Shown: positions 57,202-64,000 of the stretch, piece after piece
Layout: each line of letters starts with the position of its first letter
Position numbering within the stretch: position 1 is the first letter of the stretch
Program-made: the position numbers and the translations under genes
Notes under the pieces: generated by a model
Seen by the model: the letters and a program-made list of their open reading frames with translations, nothing else
Told to the model about the DNA's origin: nothing
Databases searched by the model: none
Origin: Flaveria trinervia
Lineage: Eukaryota; Streptophyta; Magnoliopsida; Asterales; Asteraceae
NCBI GenBank assembly: GCA_025506515.1
Contig: CM046454.1
Location: 65,872,445 to 65,936,444, forward strand
Direction of reading: 5' to 3'
Length of the DNA: 64,000 bases

Positions 57202-60200
57202 CTAACCTAGAAGCTTAGCTAATTCATCGACTCTTAGAGTCGTTTGTGGAGCTATATCAAGATAGTTCTCCTTTGACTCCTTTCGGGTTCTTGGTTTTGT
57301 GTTTTTTCCGCCTTTTTTATGCACAGAAACGGTTACCATCTCATTTCCAACTGTTTCTTCATCTTCTTGATTCTCTGTTGATGTTGTTACCACCTTCGTA
57401 GGTCGATGGTGTTTAAAAGTGGGCCCAGGCTGCGCAGATTTTGAAAAAGTAACTGCCTTTGCATACACCATGTCTGCATCCAAATGGGAATCTTCTAGAA
57501 CAACCGTGATTCCATCCTGGACTGCCTGCTTTAAGAGTGACATCACTCCTGTTAAAGAATCTTGGCTGCTCGTGTTTTCTGATATATTGTTTTCGATTTC
57601 AGTGGGTGTTATGCTTTCATTCTTATCAATGTGGTCGAGTATTATACTTTCATTCTCATCAATGTTGTCGAGTGTTGTGCTTTCATTCTCATCGATGTCA
57701 TTGAGCGTCATGCTTTCATTCTCATCAATGTCGTCCAGTGTAGACACTATAATTTCATTTTGTTCAGACTTGATGTCAGGATGCTTTGCTTCTTGAGGCT
57801 CGTTTTCTTGTGGGAACATCGATTTCCAATTTCTCCCTCGCCACATAAGTATGTGTTCATTCTCAAATGAAATCAATACACAGGGGACAAGATCCTGAAA
57901 TGTCAAAAATGATATTACTAAGTGCAAGTGGTCATTAGACATTACAATTTTGTTTCGTGTCGTTTTGGTTTTGTTTGATCTTTAACCGGTCAAACGAATA
58001 AAATAGAAAAAGCTAAAAAGAACAAAGGTCATATATATTTTCGAATTTAATACATTAAACCTCCTGAACCATTTTAGTTAAAGAATTAAACTATCACCAA
58101 AATAACACAAGTTTTGTAATCGCATAGACACACACGAATTTGGGACAAATGTGTTTCGGAACGACCATAGATAATTTGCAAGTTTGACGCACTTGTATAC
58201 TACGTATCCATCTTTGAGTTGTACGGAAAAGTAAGAGGGTACGGCGATCACATACCTTTAGTTTTGCACCAATTTTCCGGTAATCACTCCCATTCATTCC
58301 TTCACAATTTATCCTCACTAACTCACATGCTTCAAATGCCTCTCTGACATTCTTAACAAGATCACAGTAAACCCCATTTTTTCCTGAAACAAGACCAAAG
58401 CATCTTACAATTAACTTTTTCCAAACACTCAATAAAATATTTATAAAGAATCATATATAAACAATATTTTCTCTACATAGTGAAAACTACAAAAAGAACT
58501 ACATGGCGGATGTCAGGTGGGTTGGTAACTGGTTAAAATGGGTAATCATTAGTAGTGGTTAGGTATGGTTGACCTTATTGTCCAACAAAAAGAGATAAAT
58601 ATATCAATAAGGTCAAAACATCATTATAAAAATTATATGGTTTTCAATTATAATTAATCTTATGAATATAATGATTTAGAAGGCTTTATACATTAGAAAC
58701 TTACTTTGGGCAACTTTTGACCTGATTGACCCATATCATTTTTAGATATTTTTTTTTGTTTTACCCGTTTGAAAGATATAGTGCATAACCCGTAGTGACA
58801 CATTCATATATTACTAGGTCAAAATTGCCACTTCTAATTATAACCCAAAAGGCTTACCAAGCTTGCATATTGGGGTTAATTCTCGTCCTTTTTTGCGCAT
58901 TTCAATTGCCTCTTCAAGAGTTAACCCCTCTGGGACTCGTTGAATGAGCCTTGGGTATACAGGAGTTACAGGCTTCCATAACATGAGAGGAAAAACCGGG
59001 CGAGTTTTGTAATTATAATTTCTACCACGAAAAAGATACACCACTCCTCCTTTGCTATATATTACTTTCCCTCCTGTCTTCTCCTGATACAAGATGAAAT
59101 ATTTAAATGGGTTGTTTATGAGAATATTGTTCAACAAATGAAGAACATAGAAATTAATTAGGGTGTTTGGGAATGTTTAAACTTTAATTAACCATCTTAT
59201 CTACTTATTGTGCTTTAAAAATCATATAAGCGCTTTTGAGTGTTTGAGTGCATAATGTGTACGATTATTTGTTTATTGTTCTTGTTTAGAAATAAGTTGT
59301 TTTGAATACGCTATCGAGATGCGTATTTCAAGGTGATTATTCACGATGGTTTCAGGATTATGAGTCTACCCTTATTGTAAAATATGTTGTATTCAATAAG
59401 CTAAAATTATCTGCTTGAGCTTATTAGAGTAAGCATGCTTGGTTTTTAAAAACAAATTCCAAAGCAAAAGGCTACGAGATTGGTTCCTGGTAATCAGTCA
59501 GGTATCACCTAATACCATATCATCCCAAATTCCAAAAAAAAATTGTAATTAATATTATATACAAATACTAGTCCCGGTTCTTTATGGTTTCAAGTTTTCC
59601 TGTTGAGTTTAGGATTTTTTTGGCATCCCTATCCCAAACACCCCATTACAAGAATAATAATGATCCACATATGGAGAATATAAACATTTGGAGTAGCAAG
59701 AATAGTTATTTCATACTGTTAGCATTCGAGCATTAAAAAGAAAGCACAATATTCACATAGTTCAACAACTTGCCTACAGGCTACATCCACAACTTCTATT
59801 ACGGTTAGTTTCACGCATACTTACAATTGAGGAAAGGTTGTTTTGTTGGTTTTTGAGGGGAGGGGATCTCCAGGCCTTCTAAGTTATTCACACAAGCCCA
59901 AACCATTTGACTACCCAGGTATTAACTAATTCAGAAGTCAAACTTCACAAAAATAGCACTAATAAAGTTCCAAAATATAAATAAAATAACAGAACACAAA
60001 ATACTGTATTTAGTACCAACCTCTAATTGCTGGCGTACGTTGTCCATGTCTACTGTGCATACGCCTTTACATTTTATTTTGCAAACCCTTCTTCGTTTCC
60101 AATGAGCATGAATATTGTCCAACATATTGTGTGTCAAACCATCTCTACCTAAAATATTTACAATAAATAAGCAATGAACAGCTATAAACTTCATTTAAAG

Positions 60201-61622
60201 TATGCATTGGAAACAAACTCTAGACTATGTTTCTAGTTATCGACATTTACATTATGTTAAGTTTAAAATAAATAAATTGAACTAATCAAAATCTCATGTT
60301 TCTAAAACTGCTTATTTTGTTCTCAGTTCTCTATGTTACACATTGATTCAATCAGTCAAGCTTGTATTTTTCTAATTTACAATAAATATATCTTCTATAT
60401 CTATTCCTATTACCGCATAAGCACATGAAGCTTCAACATATATCTAAGACTAAAAGTGATTAGTACATGTTAAGCAAAAACCAGAGGATTATTAGTGAAA
60501 TACTGTTTAGGCATGCAAATTCAATGTGATTAGCGCAATTCAAGATATCGAAACAACTATATATTAATATCAATAATCACTAGTTTCCCAAAATTTGATT
60601 TTCAGACCTTAAATAAACTATAAAATCGTAATTCAATTGATTATTGCTAGAGGTACATCCAAACACCATCTTACAATCCAAGATCATTACTCTTGAAAGT
60701 GTCACTATAAGTCACAATTCAGCTTTAAAATTTCAAAATAACTCTAGACAATAAGATCAATGCAACAACATCAACATCAATGCAACACAATCAATACAAA
60801 TTTAAAGTTCAACAAGTAAAAGAAGCATACCTATATTCAATTGCCTTGATGATTTCAAACACCCTTTAACAAGATCATCAACTTCCTCCTTAGACAATGG
60901 CTCTCCTAATATCTCCTCTCTCGACTGCACATACTTCGGACCCGACCGGGCAGAAACGGGCCGGGAGCCTGCACCGGTTTAACCCCTTTCTTATGCGGTG
61001 GAGGCAAAGTAAACGAGTCGAAATCCACCTTCTTCTTGCTCGGCGGCAGCGGCTTCTTCCCCGTCCACGGCCTCGGCATCGTGCCCGGCCCGAACGGGGC
61101 TATCGGCGGTTCCCTGAGCTTCAAAGGCTTAACTTTGGGGGTTTCTGTATAACTATACTGAAATTCAAAAGGGGCTTCAGGAACTACATACGAAACTCCA
61201 TTATCCCCAATTTTAACTCCGGTGTCTTCTTCAATCTCGCTAGGGATCTTTCTAACCCTAACAATTCTCTTAAACGCAGGGTGGGAATTAGGGTTTTGTT
61301 GGGGTTTTGAGTATTTCGACTTCTTACCGGGGATTGAAGGGCGCGAAGGAGCCGACGGCGTTCCGGTGGACTTGTACGGCGGCGGTGCGGCGGCGTTTGG
61401 GCGGAGATCGGCGATTCTTCCGGCGGATTCGAAGCGTTTGTGGAGGCGTAATTGGTCTTCGATTTCTTTCTGTGTGCGTTCTTCATGGCGGATGGGTTTT
61501 TGGGCGTTGGGGTTGTTCCACCGTGAGAATCGTATCACGGTGGTCGGACGGTGGTGGTGGTGGTGGGTTGACGGTGGTGCAAAAATGGGGAATTGGAGTA
61601 TGGGTTTTAGGGTTAGAGACAT
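57202..61622 (-). CDS. CAF2: CRS2-associated factor 2-like, chloroplast group II intron splicing factor (exon 1 frameshifted)
   Basis: Five exons, all with GT-AG borders and matching phases: 61622-60831, 60148-60021, 59083-58858, 58383-58256, 57894-57202; about 655 residues if the frame is restored. The N-terminus is rich in Ser/Thr/His/Pro, fitting a plastid transit peptide. YSYTETPKVKPLKLREPP, MPRPWTGKKPLPPSKKK and PPPHKKGVKPVQAPGPFLPG mark the CAF N-region. Two CRM RNA-binding domains follow: REEILGEPLSKEEVDDLV to GGKVIYSKGGVVYLFRGRNY, then KGRELTPICKLGKNGVYCDL to LVPCVLISFENEHILMWRGR. CAF proteins act with CRS2 in splicing chloroplast introns such as ndhA, petB and ycf3. After FLPG (residues 223-226) one base is missing near 60945: the frame runs into a stop at 60906, while the conserved GPKYVQSREE continues in the next frame. 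Exon 5 carries an 11-residue repeat. Either a sequence error or a disabled gene. Confidence 0.9.
57609..57745 (-). repeat. 33-bp coding repeat in CAF2 exon 5
   Basis: Four or so units encoding (T/I)L(D/N)(D/N/H)ID(E/K)NES(M/T/I), 11 residues each, in the acidic C-terminal tail behind the second CRM domain. Unit length is a multiple of three, so copy changes keep the frame. Confidence 0.88.
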
Positions 61623-61764
61623 TATTGAGGGTTTCAGAGTTTCAGATTATGAGGTTCAATCTGTTCGAGAGAAGAAGAGGGTTGGAAAGTGAATAATTGT
61701 GATCTACAAGGGGTGATATTAGAAATATAAAAATTTTTAAGTTTGTTGGTGTTTGACACCCTAA

Positions 61765-62416
61765 ACGAACCGAACAAACCGAACGAACACGAACAATGTT
61801 TTGTTAGTGTTCGTTATTAAGAAATAAATTTGTTCATGATCTATTCACGAACACTTACCGTACAGGTTTTCTTGTTTATTTCTGTTCATTAAGAAATGAA
61901 CATGTTCATGAATTGTTCACGAATACTTACCGAACACAAACAAAATCAAACGAAAACAAACAAATGTTCATGAATATGACGAACACAAAAAAGTTCATAA
62001 ACAAAAACGAATACAAATGATCACATTTTTGTTTTAGAATAAAATGAATCTTTTCATCATAAAATTTACATAAAATAAATAAATACATAACATAAATATC
62101 CAAAAACACTTGACATACTTGTCATATAAAATAACTAACACAAAAATTAAGAACATAATCGAACAAATTAACAAACATAAACGAACACATTATCGAACGT
62201 TCAGGAACGAACATTAACGAACATAAACGAACACATTATTGAGCATTAATGAACACAAATAAACAAACACAGCTTGTGTTCATGTTTGTTTTGTTTAGCT
62301 AAACGAACGAAATTTCTTGTTCGTGTTCGTTCATTTACTAAACAAACGAACATAAACGAACTTTCGCCTGACAGTTCACGAACTGTTCGCTGAACATCCA
62401 GTTCATATGCAGCCCT
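61765..62416. mobile_element. GAAC-rich repeat element with 9-bp flanking repeat
   Basis: Flanked by ACACCCTAA at 61756-61764 and 62417-62425. The interior is full of CGAAC, GAACAC and TGTTCGT motifs in both directions, so it folds back on itself in many ways. The 9-bp repeat suggests a Mutator-like origin, but clean terminal inverted repeats are not evident. It sits just upstream of the CAF2-like gene. Confidence 0.6.
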
Positions 62417-62425
62417 ACACCCTAA

Positions 62426-63089
62426 GGATTTAAAGTTGAGAAATTGACAACAAAAACTAATGTAGCGTTTGGTTCGCGAAATTAGTTGGAATTGGAAAAG
62501 GATGATATAATGATTTTTCTAGAGATATGGTTAAGCGGTTACAATGTAAAACTACTAGACGGGCTAGATTCTAATCGTAGTTATACCTAATGGTTTTGAA
62601 AACCTATTTTAGTACGTTTATTGTCGCTTTTTGTTGATTTTGTTAGACTATAGGTGTAGCATGGCTGATAGTTATCCTGTTAGAAAACAAATATGCTTTG
62701 ATGTTAGAAAACGAGTATGCGAGGATGAACCATTACAAGTATGTCATGATGCATCATTACACTTTTCAATTTAATGATATATACGACAAAGAAGGGGGAT
62801 AAGGGTTATGGTCTGGCAGTTCTAGGATGTAGTGTGGTGGCAAGGGTTAAGCCATATGAGACGTGGCATGGCATGGCAGCTTAAGCATGTAGGACATGGT
62901 GTGACAGTAGATTGTTAGTTAGAGTTCAGTGTAGACTAAGAGACAAAGGGATTGAGAAATAAAGCATGGGGTTTGAGTTGTGCGAATTTTTTAATTTTAA
63001 ATATTTCTATAAAAATAAGAGTATAAAATATTTTTACATACTGTTAACATAATTTATCAACGTATATTCATGCTAAGGATGACATGTGA
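62426..63089. other. Gene-free spacer
   Basis: No protein frame or clear repeat. GTAGCGTTTGGTTCGCG at 62462 resembles the start of small DNA transposons seen in plants, but a matching end was not found. Confidence 0.35.
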
Positions 63090-63324
63090 TGGTGTGTGCG
63101 TATATGTATATATGTGTGTGTATATATGTATATATATATATGTGTGTGTATATACATACATACATAGATGTATATATATATACATGTATATATACATGCA
63201 TGCATACATACATATATATATATATATATGTATATAATATATATATATGTGTGTGTATATATATGTATATATGTGTATATATATGTGTGTGTGTGTATAT
63301 ATATGTATATATACATACATACAC
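63090..63324. repeat. Compound TA/TG/CATA microsatellite
   Basis: About 230 bp of alternating TATATG, GTGTGTA, CATACATA and TATATA runs. Open frames across it are artefacts of the repeat (Tyr/Ile/His only). It runs straight into the D-family LTR. Confidence 0.92.
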
Positions 63325-64000
63325 CCGGTTATTTATTTATTTTGAAGCCGACGAAGGAAGAAAAAGAAATAAAGTCCAAAGTCGAGGGACCAAACTCGCC
63401 AACGAGAGAAAGTTAGGTGAGTGGGATATTTAAAGGGAGAGGGCAGCCCTTACCCTCTCCCCACACCCACCAAAATCAGCCAAGAAGAGAGAAAGGGAGA
63501 AAAGAGGATAAAAGCTTGGTTCGGGTTGATTCGAGCGTGAAATCGTCATGTAGCGGGTCTAATCGAAGCTCTTCTCGTTGTGGTCGTTTGTGTGAGTTCT
63601 AGGACCCCTCTTTTACACGTTTTTGAATGATTTGGGGATGGAACACATCTGAAAATTGGGTTTTTGAGGTGTGTGTGTGTTTGACCTGCTTATGTATGTG
63701 TGGGTATGTGTATGATTCGTTTCGGTCTTGCTTTTGAGCTTGTGTGTGCTTGAATGGTGTTGTGGTATGCATTCCTAAGGTTTAGGATGGTTGATTTAGG
63801 CTTAGAATGGGTTTGGATGAGCTTGGAGGTCGAAAATGGCAGATTGGGTTCGGGATGAACTGCATTCTGCATCAGCTAGCGCTAGGCGACCGAATGGAGG
63901 CCATATGGTCGATTGAGGTGTGATTGAGGTTCATTCGCACGACTGAGAGTTTATTCGCACGACTGAGAGTTCATTCGCACGACTGAGAGTTATTCGCACG
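63321..64000 (+). mobile_element. D-family LTR, opposite orientation, cut by window end
   Basis: ACACCCGGTTATTTATTTATT onward matches the reverse complement of the ends of D (19918) and D' (48431), so this copy is on the plus strand. It proceeds through the promoter-proximal CCTCTCCCCACACCC block (63456-63470) and GGTTTAGGATGG, into the GCACGACTGAGAGTTCATTC minisatellite at 63930-64000. The first bases (TGTAAC) are replaced by or merged with the microsatellite. Confidence 0.85.
63930..64000. repeat. Start of minisatellite in the right-end D-family LTR
   Basis: Units of TTCGCACGACTGAGAGTT with a 22-24 bp period, running off the window; the inverted counterpart of the arrays in D, D' and D''. 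Confidence 0.85.

Noticed and set aside
61222..61696. Plus-strand frames of 129-156 codons opposite CAF2 exon 1
   Set aside because: Antisense shadows of a GC-rich coding exon with clear CAF homology on the minus strand.
63057..63433. Several 80-115 codon frames made of Tyr, Ile, His and Thr
   Set aside because: Pure microsatellite translation, open in all frames.

Overview
The window is nuclear DNA of a flowering plant. Three things show this: intron-bearing genes with plant-specific products (a UGT74-type glucosyltransferase start, a NINJA-family jasmonate co-repressor, a CAF2-type chloroplast intron-splicing factor), the plant retroelement clades present (Athila and chromovirus Ty3/gypsy, Copia, Helitron, hAT, PIF/Harbinger, Mutator-like), and primer sites matching plant initiator tRNA-Met and tRNA-Asp. 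The style of the repeats reminds me of Asteraceae, but that is an impression only. There is no operon structure, rRNA, CRISPR array or microbial sequence.

Layout. 1-320: the 5' end of a UGT74-like gene on the minus strand, cut by the window edge. 1932-3794: a candidate non-autonomous Helitron holding a 470-bp tandem repeat, one copy of which carries an 853-bp Mutator-like element with a perfect 9-bp target duplication. About 4233-7552: a Helitron with a decayed Pif1-like helicase and a clear 3' hairpin. 7588-8430: a locally repeated, G-rich unit of unknown nature. 10107-49481: an almost 40-kb nest of LTR retrotransposons. Its skeleton is LTR G (with a hAT element inside), then gypsy element A, whose 5' LTR was hit by three separate solo LTRs (B, C, D). 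A's 3' LTR was hit by an Athila element (E1). E1 sequence is followed by a second Athila (E2), in whose LTR sit a PIF/Harbinger element and a truncated minus-strand chromovirus (D''). A third Athila segment (E3) contains a Copia-like solo LTR. From about 44985 the order G - spacer - A LTR - Athila LTR appears a second time, with the Athila insertion at the same base of the A LTR. 49482-51560: spacer with a near-perfect hairpin element and a poly-C tract. 51561-about 55015: NINJA-like gene (minus). 57202-61622: CAF2-like gene (minus) in five exons, with an apparent one-base deletion in exon 1. 61765-62416: a GAAC-rich element with a 9-bp direct repeat. 63090-64000: a TA/TG/CATA microsatellite abutting another LTR of the D family that runs off the window.

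The retroelement proteins all carry frameshifts, stops or lost catalytic residues, so no autonomous element remains. The host genes are unrelated: jasmonate signalling repression in the nucleus, group II intron splicing in plastids, and small-molecule glucosylation. They appear as islands in repeats. The most informative parts are the nesting order, which gives a relative history of insertions; the duplicated nested locus; the D-family LTRs, each of which carries a different tandem duplication at the same LTR position; and the frameshift and 33-bp coding repeat in the CAF2-like gene. I did not find a convincing new molecular system.
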